Part shown: one piece after another, positions 34,957 to 44,417 of the stretch
How positions within the stretch are numbered: position 1 is the stretch's first letter
How the letters are laid out: each line of letters starts with the position of its first letter
Source of the DNA: Candidatus Altimarinota bacterium
GTDB lineage: Bacteria; Patescibacteriota; Gracilibacteria; BD1-5; UBA6164
Reading direction: 5' to 3'
NCBI GenBank assembly: GCA_028688895.1
Contig: JAQTXG010000001.1
Span: 1 to 64,000 of the forward strand
DNA: 64,000 nt
Position numbers and translations under genes: made by a program
The notes under the pieces: generated by a model
The model's database searches: none
Seen by the model: the letters and a program-made list of their open reading frames with translations, nothing else
Told to the model about the DNA's origin: nothing

Positions 34957-37002
34957 ATGAAAAAAAACATATTATTTTATTATCACAATTTCTGATGACT
35001 AGGTCATGGGAATAGAATATCTTTAATTATAGGAAATATAATTAAGTATTTTTGAGATGAGTATAATATTATAGTTATTAATAGTTGAGAAAAACAAGAT
35101 TTTTTATTTCCAAATAGTAAAAATCTCAAAATAATAAACCTACCAAACTACAAATTTGAGAATTACAAATTAACGCAAAATGAATACAATAAAAAAATAA
35201 AAATATATAGAAAAAATATATTTGATAAGCTTTTAAATATAACAAAAATCGAATCATTAGTGATTGAACATTATCCATTCTGAAGAAATTTTTTGGATGA
35301 TGAATTCATATATTTAATCAGAGAATACAAAAAAAACAATGATAGGTGAAATGTCTTTTCATCTGTTCGTGATGTATTTGATATAGATTCTATTCAAGAA
35401 AAAAATCTAGAATTATTTGATAGATTTCTCATTCATAGTGATGAGAAAATCATAAATTACAATGATAAATTTCATAAAAATATATCTAAAAAAATAATAT
35501 ATACTTGATTTATAGTAAATGATATATTCAAAGATACTAAATCTGAAAACAATCATATTCTCATAAGTATATGATGATGACAAGATGGAATGGAATTCGT
35601 AGTCGATTTTTTAGAAAAATTAAACAATACTAGTTTTGATTGAAAAGTATTTGTGAATTTATGAAAGAATTATACTCAAGATAATATGGAAAAAATAAAA
35701 TCCATATCAAATAACAAATTAGAAATAAAATCATATTTTGATAATTTTTTAGAATTAAAAATACAATCAAAATTAGTTGTAACTATGTGATGATACAATA
35801 ATCTATATGAAAATATTTATTATAAAAAAACTACAATTATCTATCCTAGAAAATCAGATATAGAACAGCAAACAAGACTAGATATATTATCAAAAAACCT
35901 GGATTATATTTATAATGGAAATAAAATTAATTCAAAGGAACTATCCAATATTTTTATTATTCCAAATTCCCCAGCCTTACAAAACAGGGGGATATCCGAA
36001 GGACAGGGAGAGGTTAATCAGGGATTAAATTTCTCATGAGCATATTTTTCAGCATCTTTCATAACAAACTATAAAAAATACAAATACATCAAAATCAGAC
36101 TTACAAATGCCTGTAATGCTACTTGCGATATGTGCTGAGTCATAAAAAGAAAACGGAAATACAATAATGTAATAAATTTAAAACAATCCATACTAGATTT
36201 CTATAAGCTATGATGAGAAGTCGTAAATTTTACATGATGAGAACCAACTATTTATAATTGATTTGTAGAATTACTCGAATTTACCAAAAATTTATGATTA
36301 ATAACATCAGTTTCAACTAACTGATCTACACTTTGAAAATTGGAAATAAAATTAATCGACTTCATTGATATATCTATTGATTGATTATATGAACTTCATG
36401 ATAAAATCAGGTGAATAAAATGATTATTTAATACTATAGATGAAAATATTTCTAAATTAAAAGAGCATTGAATAAATGTACATATAAATTTTACTATTAG
36501 AAATGATAATATATCAAGTGTTAAGGAATTTTTTGATTTCTTTAAAGCTAAAAAAGTCGATTCTATTTCATTTTCTATGATTTCTACTTCACCTATAAAT
36601 AATACTAAAAATCTATTTCCTAACAAAGTACAATTAAAAAAATTTTACGATATAGATAAAAAATATATACTTAAAAATAAATACAATATAAAAATAGATT
36701 TTTCACCTGATTTCAATTGATGACATTTCGATAAATTTATGGATTTCATAGTAAAAAATAATAGTTTTGAAAAAATAAAGTGAAATAATTGTAGTTTTAT
36801 CAAATCAAAAAAAGAAATTAGGATAAATGAAAACTGAAATATATCTCCTTGTTGTATATTGGATGATTATGATGAAAATATATGAAATATTTATAAAAAT
36901 AATTTAATAGATATAATTTGCAATAAAGAATACGAAAATTTTTTAAACAAGAAATTTCCATATATATCTAAAGCATGTTTAAATTGTAAAATAGAAATAT
37001 AA
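34957..37002 (+). CDS. Fusion of MurG-like glycosyltransferase and radical SAM/SPASM enzyme
   Basis: In this 681-residue protein, residues 1-330 look like a GT28/MurG-type glycosyltransferase (GGLGHGNRIS near 13, SIGGGQDGMEF near 208, TMGGYNNLYENIYYKKTTIIYPR near 285). Residues 380-681 are a radical SAM domain with CNATCDMC at 386-393, TGGEPTIYN, ISIDG and a SPASM end with GNISPCCILD and CLNCK. The two are joined by a linker encoded by a palindromic repeat (35958-36032). The two activities may act on one glycosylated product, or the repeat may have helped fuse two neighbouring genes. Confidence 0.87.
35958..36032. repeat. In-frame palindromic repeat at the domain junction
   Basis: TTCCCCAGCC...CAGGGGGATATCCGAAGGACAGGGAGAGG is GC-rich against its surroundings. 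It encodes the linker between the glycosyltransferase and radical SAM domains. Confidence 0.65.
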
Positions 37003-37003
37003 T

Positions 37004-37942
37004 ATGAATTACAAAAGACTAGAAATATATGTTTGATGGACATGCAATCAAAAATGTACATACTGTATGGAGTTTCCAAATATGGAAAAAAATTGGACAA
37101 AAAAAGTTACAAAATACGATATACTAAAAAAATTAATCAAGTACAAAAAAAAATGATACAATCATGTGACTTATCTATGATGAGAGCCATTCATACAACC
37201 AGTATTTTTAGATGCTCTAATGTTATGAAAAAAACTATGATATACTATATTGGTTACTACAAATGCATCTACATTACACATAGTATCACAAGCATCAAAA
37301 TATTTACCAAAAATAGATGAATTAATTTTATCAGTAGAAGCTATAGATAGAGAAACACAGCAAAAGATATCTAGGACAAATGTATATGTTCAATGGGAAA
37401 AAGTATTTGAGAATATTTATACATTTTGGAAATGAGCCTATCTAAAAGCAAACATAGTAATCACAAAAGACAATCTAGAGATTTTGTCAGATATCATTAT
37501 TTATCTAAAAGAAAAATGAGTAAAAGACATAGCAATCACATATCCAGATATAGATATAGAGTATTACTGAGAAAAACATATTTTGGAAACAGTAGCTATT
37601 AAATACAGTGATGCAGTAAAAAAAGTACTGCCTATAATCGATTACTGTGATAAAAATAATGTAAACCTCAAAATTCCAGACTTTCCATTTTGTGTACTAC
37701 CATATGATGAAAATAACAAGTACATAAAACTAACAGATGATTATGATTATCAAACTAGAGTAAAAATTCTCAGTAGTGATCATGAGCTAGATAGAAAAGA
37801 TTTGAGCAACATTAGTTTGACTCCAAGAGATAGAAAACATTCTGAAATATGTCTAGAATGTAAATACAAAAATATCTGTTGGTGACACTCTGTATGATAC
37901 GAAAGTCTGTTTTGATTATCTGAAATAAAAGCAATAAAATAA
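37004..37942 (+). CDS. Radical SAM enzyme 10
   Basis: The 312-residue protein has CNQKCTYC at residues 14-21, YLGGEPFIQP, LSVEAID and a C-terminal CLECKYKNICWGH motif. That C-x2-C-x5-C ending is shared with three later radical SAM proteins (37945, 38924, 45777) and separates them from the SPASM-like set on the other strand. It starts just after the preceding stop codon. Confidence 0.88.
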
Positions 37943-37944
37943 AT

Positions 37945-38934
37945 ATGTATATAAATGAAATAATCAGAGTTACTTACAAATGCAATTGGAAATGTAAGTT
38001 TTGTAATGTACTTAAAACTAACAATTTTTGAGAAAATGATATTACAAGCAAAGAAATAATTATTCAGATTTTAGATATAGCTAGAAAATATAGCAAAGAT
38101 GAACTAAATAATACTACCTTGTCTTTATCATGATGAGAACCTACACTAAATAATAAGCTAAGCAAATATATAAAATTATCAAAAGCTATATGAGTATGAA
38201 ATGTACAAATTCAAACAAATTGAAGTACTATTTTTTCAGATTTTACTTTATTAGAATGATTGATTGATTCATGATTGGATGAGATTTTTTTTTCTAATCA
38301 TTCAAATGATTCTGAATTAAATAAAGCTATGTGAAGCTATACAAATACAGACAATTTTTTTAAGTTTTTAGCACATTTTGAGAAGAATAATTTAAATAAA
38401 AAAGTCAGAATTCTTACAAATATAGTGGTAAATAAATTTAATATATCAACAACAAAAGATTACATATCATTCCTAATCAAAAATAATTATTTTAAAATAA
38501 TTGATAATAATCATCTATCTATATGATTTGTTCAACCAAACTGATATGCAAATATAAACAAAGATGAAGTACTATTAAAATATGATGAAAAAGAATTAAA
38601 TTACATCAAGGATTTTGTATTATTTTGTGAATCAAACTGATTGTCTCTAGATTTTCATTTTACAGCTCCTCCTATTTGTACATTAGATTACAGAGAATAC
38701 AATCTAGAATATGATAGATTAAAACAACTAGAAAACGATAAAACAAAATGAAATCTAATAGAACCAAACCTAGAAAAATACGAATGGCTATGGAAAGAAA
38801 AACAAAAATTTTCAGAATGTAATAAATGCAAATACAATGATTATTGTTTGTGATTTTACAAAAACTGGCTAAGTTTCGTATGAGATGATTACGCAAAAGA
38901 GAAAATAAATAATTTTTTAAAAAATGGAAAATAA
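37945..38934 (+). CDS. Radical SAM enzyme 11
   Basis: The 329-residue protein shows CNWKCKFC at residues 13-20, SLSGGEPTL near 53 and the ending CNKCKYNDYCLGF. An internal APPICTLD cysteine occurs before the ending. It lies 2 bp after the previous gene and overlaps the next by 11 bp. The substrate is unknown. Confidence 0.88.
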
Positions 38935-40198
38935 ACAAAATTTATTATCAAAAGAAAAAACAACCAAACAAAATAGAGTTTGGGTGCGTATTACTGCTGC
39001 TTGTAATAATAAATGTTTGTTTTGTCTAGATTCAGATGCCCAAAACTGAGTATTAGTAAAAGAAGATATAGTCAAACAAGAAATAAAAAAATGATTCAAA
39101 GCATGATATGAAAATAGAGTAATAATTTCATGATGAGAAGCATCAATAAATCCTAAATTTAATGAATACATAAAGTTTGCTAGGGAACTATGATATGATA
39201 GAGTGCAAACTGTTACGAACTGAAATATGTTTCATAGTTTTGATTTTTGCAAAAAAGTAGTAGATGCATGACTACAAGAGATTACTTTTTCTTTTCACTG
39301 ACACAATTCTACACTTCATGATTATCTAGTAGCTACTCCTTGAGCTTTTAATAGGTCCATTAAATGATTATTGAATATAAAGAAATATTTTCCAGAAGTA
39401 ATTGTAAATATAGATATAGTAGTTAATAAAGTAAATGTTAGATTTTTGCCAGATATAGTTAAGTTTTTCATGAAGTTTTGAGTTTATGAATATGATATAT
39501 TGCAAATAATACCATTTGGCAGATGATTTAAAGAATATAAAAGAAAACTTTTTTATAATATATCTGAGAATATAGAATACTTACAAAAAACATGGGAATT
39601 ATCAAAAATACCATGAATGTATATGTGGACAAATAGATTTCCAGCTGAAGCATTTGAATGATATGAAGACTTGATCCAAGATCCTAGAAAGATGAAATCA
39701 GAAGTCATGTGAGAAGCCTACGATATGTTTGAAAAATTTATAAAATCAAACTGAAAAATAAAACCAAATTGTTATGGTGATGCTTGCAGTGTATGTTTTC
39801 AAAAAGACTATTGCCATAGTTTTTTAGAGAATATTGACGCTAAAAAACTGGATAAAATAGCTACTAATGATGCTATTATTATATCATGAGAAGAATTTCC
39901 TAGTCAAGTATATGAAAAATACTGAGATAAAATAGAAGACTTCAAAAATAAACTAATATCATATAACAAAAAGTTAATAAATATACCTAAATGTATATGA
40001 TGAACATGAATATATCAAACATATAATGATATAAAAGAGCAAGATTCTTTAGAAGATTACACTTATAAATACATAAATAATTTATATAGAATTAAGTCTT
40101 TGAACTGTAAAAAATGTAAGTATGATAAAGATTGTAATTGATTGCATATTAATTTTGTGAGGAGTTATTGATTTAAGGTATTTAATATTGTAGCTTAA
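38924..40198 (+). CDS. Radical SAM enzyme 12 with two C-terminal cysteine clusters
   Basis: The 424-residue protein has CNNKCLFC at residues 27-34, ISGGEASINPKF and TFSFHG. It has two successive Cys-rich ends: CYGDACSVCFQKDYCHSF near residue 285 and CKKCKYDKDCNGL near 398. This suggests two auxiliary clusters or a duplicated ending. It is last in the plus-strand run and is followed by about 90 bp and a terminator. Several parts resemble the later gene at 45777, though that one has a single ending. Confidence 0.88.
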
Positions 40199-40287
40199 AA
40201 ATATAAAAATATTTTGACTTTTGAGTATAATTTTTATATAATATGTATAACTTCCATAAATAAACAATGGTTGTAAAATATAGGTAA

Positions 40288-40321
40288 TAAAAAGAGAGGT
40301 TTACGAGACCTCTCTTTTTAT
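40288..40321 (+). terminator. Terminator of the radical SAM operon
   Basis: AAAAAGAGAGGT and ACCTCTCTTTTT form a strong stem with a seven-base loop, followed by T-rich sequence. Confidence 0.8.
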
Positions 40322-40526
40322 ATTGTTTTCCTTTTTCTTAAAGATTTTTTCTTTTTAAGTGAAAAGGATACAATATAACCTTTCCATATTGGAAAAGTTA
40401 CTAATACTTTCATAAATAAACAAGTTAAAAATTAAAATATAGGTACTTTAATTTTGAAAGTAAAAATTAAAGTATATACAATATATAAACAAAAGTATAA
40501 AAGTAAAATAAATTATTTTAATTTTT

Positions 40527-40554
40527 TTGACAAAATTATATAAAAAATTAAAAT
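40527..40554 (+). promoter_or_regulatory. Strong promoter in front of the decamer array
   Basis: A perfect TTGACA at 40527-40532 is followed after 16 bp by TAAAAT at 40549-40554. Transcription would begin near 40562, about 25 nt before the repeat array. Confidence 0.55.
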
Positions 40555-40584
40555 AATTTTATTATAAAAATAACAAAAAAGTAT

Positions 40585-40692
40585 ATGCTACAACAAGCTA
40601 CAACAAGCTACAACAAGCTACAACAAGCTACAACAAGCTACAACAAGCTACAACAAGCTACAACAAGCTACAACAAGCTACAACAAGCTTAG
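40585..40692 (+). CDS. Possible 35-residue repeat peptide
   Basis: ATG at 40585 opens a frame across the array to TAG at 40690. Because the 10-bp unit is not a multiple of three, the peptide has a 10-residue period, LQQATTSYNK, repeated three times and then LQQA. It has no Shine-Dalgarno site. It may be an incidental reading frame of the repeat or a real small peptide; I rate coding as the less likely option. Confidence 0.3.
   Translation: MLQQATTSYNKLQQATTSYNKLQQATTSYNKLQQA
40587..40690 (+). repeat. Ten tandem copies of the 10-bp unit GCTACAACAA
   Basis: The unit GCTACAACAA is repeated ten times without a mismatch and ends in GCTTAG. No spacers exist, so it is not a CRISPR. The array lies between a consensus promoter and a 19-bp stem terminator. 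The rest of 40322-40526 is AT-rich with several imperfect inverted repeats and no gene that I can support. Confidence 0.95.
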
Positions 40693-40713
40693 AAAATGCA
40701 TTAAACTGTTTTG

Positions 40714-40772
40714 AAAAGAACAGGTATTTATTTGTGAATTAAAGTTCATGAATAAATACCTGTTCTTTTTTC
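40714..40772 (+). terminator. Long hairpin terminator after the decamer array
   Basis: AAAAGAACAGGTATTTATT at 40714-40732 pairs perfectly with AATAAATACCTGTTCTTTT at 40751-40769, followed by T residues. The 19-bp stem with an inner GTGAA/TTCAT pairing is much longer than the other terminators of the window. Confidence 0.75.
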
Positions 40773-40795
40773 GTTCATTAACATAGACAGAAATC

Positions 40796-40855
40796 CCACC
40801 CCCTAGCCCTCCAGCTAAAACTGGACAGGCTCTCCCTAGTAAGGAGGAAGAATAG
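40796..40855. repeat. Dispersed palindromic repeat, inverted family B relative
   Basis: CCCACCCCCTAGCCCTCCAG, then CTAAAACTGGACAGG and CTCTCCCTAGTAAGGAGGAAG carry the TTTAGCTGGA core in reverse orientation. It lies 35 bp before the DGR target gene. Confidence 0.6.
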
Positions 40856-40890
40856 TCCAAAATAAATTTTTAAAACTAACCTAATTTACT

Positions 40891-43029
40891 ATGAATAAAC
40901 ATAAAAAACAAAGTGCATTTACCCTAGTTGAACTAATAGTTGTAATCACTATACTAGCTATTCTTTGAACAATAGCATTTATTAGTTTACAATGATATAG
41001 TGCAACAGCAAGAGATAGTACTAGAATAAGTGATATGTGAAGTATGAAAACATGACTAGAATTATTTAATCTAGATGCAGGAAAATACCCAACACCAAGT
41101 GATGAAACAATAATCACATATAGCTGAGCAACAGCATGGACACAATGATATTTTGGTGAACAAACAAAAGAAAATATAGATAAACTAGATAAAATCCCAA
41201 CAGATCCACTTACAGATAAGAAATATGTATACAGTACAACAAATACAAGACAAGAGTTCCAACTAGCATGAGCTATGGAAGGGGATGAAATATCAATGAA
41301 TAATGAACAATGAATAATGAATAATGTAGCCTCATCTCCCCTGACACGTGTCCAGTCTTTAGCTGGAAGGGGAGAATTGAGAGGGGTTTTAAATACAGAA
41401 ACACAAGCAGCAGAAAAAACAGCAAGACTAAAAATAAGTGGATCATATAATGGTAAATTATTAAAAGTAAGTACATGAAGTACAGATTATGTACTAGCAG
41501 TACCAAGTATAATCACATCAAGTGGAACAGACTTACAAGTAATATCAGCAAATAATTATCTAGCATATAATGGCTATAAAAACCTACCATTTCAATATGC
41601 AGGTACATATAAAACAGATGGAGAAACAAACTTGAATCTAGTTAATTCTTCAAATCTAGTAATATTTTCATGAAGTTTAACTACACTATCAGACACTACA
41701 AGTTTATGACAAACAGCTAGAATAAATCTACTAACAAATTTACAAAATGCATACACTGGAACTACTTTATCAAGTGTATGAGAAATAGCACAAATATTGA
41801 ATACAAATACAAGTGATTCAACAGAAACAGAACAACTTACTACAACGATAGTGAGAAATAATTTATGAGGAAAGATAATAGCAAGTGGATGAAATACTAC
41901 TACTTACTCATCTTGTGATTTTAACTGAGAAACAGTATCACATGATACATCAGTAACAGCATATGAAACTACATCAGTAAGCTTCTGAAATGAATGTAAT
42001 AGTGAACAAAGAATGTGTAATAACGGTACTTTAAATGGAACCTTTACATTTACATGATGTACAGTACAATGAGCAACTGGTACATTTAATCTAAGTCAAA
42101 CAACAGTAACACAGTGAACAAATGTAACAATAAGTAATACATGTTCACAAGCACCAACAAGCTATACAAGCTCAAACACAGCAGTAGCAACGGTTGCATG
42201 AACGACAATTACAACATTATCAGCAGGTACAACAGATATAATACCAGTATGATGAGCATGTTGAGATAATGTATGAAAAACTTTGACTGTTAATAGTCCA
42301 ACTTGGGTACAATTAGATCCAAATTGTAATATACCTGATATAACAATCTGAACTCAAACATGGGCTGGATGTAATTCTACACTATGAACATGAATAGAAT
42401 ATACAAATCAAACATACTGTTATAATTATGATAAAGATTGAAATTGAACAATTGATAACATATGAGTAAGTGCATGATGTTGAGCATGAAACTATTGAGA
42501 TAGTAATGATAATGCTCTAACTTACTTTAATAGTTTAGCTTGAAATGCAACAAACTCAAACTGAGATACAGAATATAATACTATATGGTGAAAACTATAT
42601 ACATGGAGTATTGCAACAATGTGAAGTACAGATATAAATGGAAATATAATCCAAGCAGATAATGATAGTATATGTCCAGCATGACGGCATGTTCCAAGTG
42701 ATGTAGAATGGACTACATTAGAGAATTATCTTAACTGATCACCTTGTAGAACATGAGATTGATGGCAATGTGACTGACTTTGATGGAAAACAAATGTAAG
42801 TTATAATCCAGATAGGAAACTATCAGATGCTTTAAAAATCCCCTTAGCTGGTTACCGTAGTACTGATGGTGTTACTTTCGACAGTCGTGGTTACTATACG
42901 TACTTGTGGTCAAGTACGCCTAGTGCTGGTAATGCTTATTTCAGGCACTTGCGTTGGGATAATTCCACAGTATATCGCTTTAGCGATAGTCAGGCGTACG
43001 GCTTCAGTGTTCGTTGTTTAAAGGATTAA
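40891..43029 (+). CDS. Pilin-like DGR target protein with C-terminal variable region
   Basis: The 712-residue protein begins with a type IV pilin or pseudopilin signal (SAFTLVELIVVITILAIL, residues 8-25), processed by a prepilin peptidase after the Ala. A Ser/Thr/Asn-rich middle follows with cysteines in Ig-like repeats. The C-terminal domain is of the FISUMP type, which adopts a C-type lectin-like fold: CPAGRHVPSDVEWTTLENYL, then WSSTPSAGNAY and a final GFSVRC. The variable region covers 42842-43018. A palindromic repeat is translated in frame at 41326-41386. The protein probably displays a diversified binding face on a pilus or at the cell surface. Upstream glycines are often TGA, but none in the variable region are. 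Confidence 0.92.
41326..41386. repeat. In-frame palindromic repeat inside the DGR target gene
   Basis: GTAGCCTCATCTCCCCTGAC, then CCAGTCTTTAGCTGGA and AGGGGAGAATTGAGAGG match the intergenic copy at 4657-4730. Here they are translated as VASSPLTRVQSLAGRGELRG. Confidence 0.8.
42842..43018 (+). repeat. DGR variable region (VR)
   Basis: This 177-bp segment aligns without gaps to the template at 44147-44323. It differs at 18 positions in 15 codons, and every difference is at a template adenine. All 15 altered codons are AAC or AAT in the template. Seventeen AAY codons are present, so two are currently unchanged. Confidence 0.97.
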
Positions 43030-43045
43030 TCTGACGATAGTCAGA
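43030..43045 (+). other. Hairpin with GATA tetraloop just after VR
   Basis: TCTGAC-GATA-GTCAGA forms a six-base-pair stem with a GRNA-type loop, 11 bp downstream of VR. DGRs studied in Bordetella phage need such a hairpin beside VR for efficient target recognition, so this is probably the same element. Confidence 0.6.
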
Positions 43046-43097
43046 AAAATTCGTCTCTTTGCTCTCTTTGTCTCTTTCGAGCGAAGCGAGACTTTTC

Positions 43098-43133
43098 AAA
43101 AATTAAAGCTAATTAATTAGCTTTAATTTTTTT
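43098..43133. terminator. Palindromic terminator after the DGR target gene
   Basis: AAAAATTAAAGCTAATT and AATTAGCTTTAATTTTT form a nearly perfect palindrome followed by T. A second hairpin (GTCTC...TTCGAGCGAA...GAGAC) lies just before it. Confidence 0.75.
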
Positions 43134-43156
43134 ATATTTTAAACAAATATTTATGT

Positions 43157-43495
43157 ATGAGGAAAAATAGTTATGAAAATCTTAATGATTGATTCGTGAA
43201 TTTGTATAAAGAATGAATTTTTGTGAGATGTTTTGAATTTTCAGCGATTTTAGTTTCAGAGTTAACTTGATATAGACTATATGCAAATATAGATAGAAAA
43301 ACATGATTTATATTTTTGGAGCTTTGATTTCCAAAAGGTTATAAAGAAAAAGTTATTAAAGATTTAGAAATAAGATGAAATTTTATAAGGATAATAGATA
43401 AAAGTTGAAATATTACTGAAACTATTTGAGTTAATAAATTGGACAAAGATAGTGAAAAATTAATAAATTTAAAAACTAACTTAATTAAATTTTAG
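43157..43495 (+). CDS. Small protein of the DGR cassette, unknown
   Basis: The 112-residue protein lies between the target gene and avd, one base before the avd start codon. It has mixed alpha/beta character (GFVNLYKEGIFVRCFEFSAILVSELTGYRLYANI, then FIFLELGFPKGYKEKVIKDL). Some DGR cassettes carry an extra gene with similarity to the N-terminal part of MutS, and the LYKEGIFVRCFEFSA segment is loosely like it, but I would not name it on that basis. Its tight link to avd suggests a role in retrohoming. Confidence 0.75.
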
Positions 43496-43496
43496 A

Positions 43497-43865
43497 ATGG
43501 CAACATATGATAACCTACCAGTTTATAAAGAAAGTTATGATTTGTTAATTTTAACTTTTAGTGTTGTAAAAAATTTTGAGAAACAATATAAATATACTAT
43601 TTGAGATAAAATAAAAAATGAAATAGTTGATTTGATAACAAGTATATACAGAGCTAATTCTAGCTTTGAAACTAGATTGCAAAATATAAAAAAATCAAGA
43701 GAACAAATAGAAGTATTAAAACTTTATTTTAGATTATCAAGAGATTTAAAAATAATAAAGTTGTCATATTTTGCAGATTTAAGTTTTAAAACAGAAAGTC
43801 TAAGTAAACAACTTTATTCTTGGGAAAATTCAATAAAGATTAAAAAAGAAACTAAAATTTTATAA
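43497..43865 (+). CDS. avd: DGR accessory variability determinant (Avd)
   Basis: The 122-residue, all-helical basic protein belongs to the four-helix-bundle family shared by Avd and the 23S rRNA intervening-sequence proteins. Indicators are PVYKESYDLLILTFSVVKNFEKQYKYTIGDKI at the start, followed by IYRANSSFETRLQNIKKSREQIEVLKLYFRLSRDLKII. Avd forms a pentamer that binds the reverse transcriptase and template RNA. The gene lies directly upstream of the template region, the usual order. Confidence 0.9.
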
Positions 43866-43886
43866 AAAACTATTATTGGTTAATAA

Positions 43887-43936
43887 TTTCTCCCTTTTCC
43901 AAAGGGAGTACCGAGGAACGATGGGAGGGATTAGAA
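43887..43936. repeat. Dispersed palindromic repeat, family A, in the template-RNA leader
   Basis: CTCCCTTTTCCAAAGGGAG followed by TACCGAGGAACGATGGGAGGGATTAG lies between avd and TR. It would be part of the transcribed template RNA. Confidence 0.7.
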
Positions 43937-44146
43937 ATAATAGACTACAATTCTATTATATTTGGGCAGAATTAATAAAATCAAGGTTTTATAAAGAGTC
44001 CCTTTTAATCCTAGTAGTCCACTGGAAAAATATTCTAGTAGTAAGAGATTTATATACTTGTCAGTATATAAACAAACTAAGTGACATCCAAAGAGCTTTA
44101 GCGATTTGTTGATGGAACTTATGCATAGCAAAAGTGATTACCAAAG
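43937..44146 (+). other. Leader of the DGR template RNA
   Basis: This stretch between the palindromic repeat and TR shows no convincing gene. A frame opened at 43876 runs on through TR to 44325 in the same frame that VR uses, but the encoded text before TR resembles nothing in the target protein. In other DGRs the sequence just upstream of TR, next to the avd end, is needed for cDNA priming and binding, so a structural RNA role is the simplest view. Confidence 0.5.
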
Positions 44147-44323
44147 CCTTAGCTGGTAACCGTAATACTGATGGTGTTACTTTCAACAATCGTGGTAACA
44201 ATACGAACTTGTGGTCAAGTACGCCTAGTGCTGGTAATGCTTATAACAGGAACTTGAATTGGAATAATTCCACAGTAAATCGCAATAGCAATAGTCAGGC
44301 GAACGGCTTCAGTGTTCGTTGTT
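44147..44323 (+). repeat. DGR template repeat (TR)
   Basis: This is the 177-bp invariant donor for VR. It contains 17 AAY (Asn) codons at the diversified positions. Mutagenesis of both adenines in AAY gives NNY, which can encode 15 amino acids and no stop. The offset to VR is a constant 1305 bp with no gaps. Confidence 0.97.
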
Positions 44324-44370
44324 AAGGATTATAATAAAATTAACTTAGTATTTTATAAATACTTTACTTA

Positions 44371-44398
44371 AATCCAGATTTTTATCTGGATTTTTTTT
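44371..44398 (+). terminator. Terminator between TR and the reverse transcriptase gene
   Basis: AATCCAGAT, a TTTT loop and ATCTGGATT form a stem followed by eight T. It would end most template transcripts before the RT gene, so RT expression may depend on read-through or a separate start. Confidence 0.75.
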
Positions 44399-44417
44399 AT
44401 ATTTTTAAAGAAACAGA

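Larger units (their letters stand above)
40562..40772 (+). ncRNA. Candidate small RNA carrying the decamer array
   Basis: A roughly 210-nt transcript is predicted from the promoter at 40527 to the terminator at 40714-40772. It would contain ten GCUACAACAA units and one long hairpin. The repeat region has little self-pairing, so it would be exposed, as expected of a binding platform for a protein or an antisense RNA. The same stretch can also be read as a peptide (see the ORF at 40585). I know of no family that matches. Confidence 0.45.

Noticed and set aside
40587-40690. Decamer array as a CRISPR.
   Set aside because: The units are directly joined with no spacers, and no cas gene is in the window.
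43876-44325. The open frame through TR as a real gene.
   Set aside because: The frame includes a palindromic repeat and the template repeat. Its remaining part resembles no protein, and TR is expected to work as RNA.
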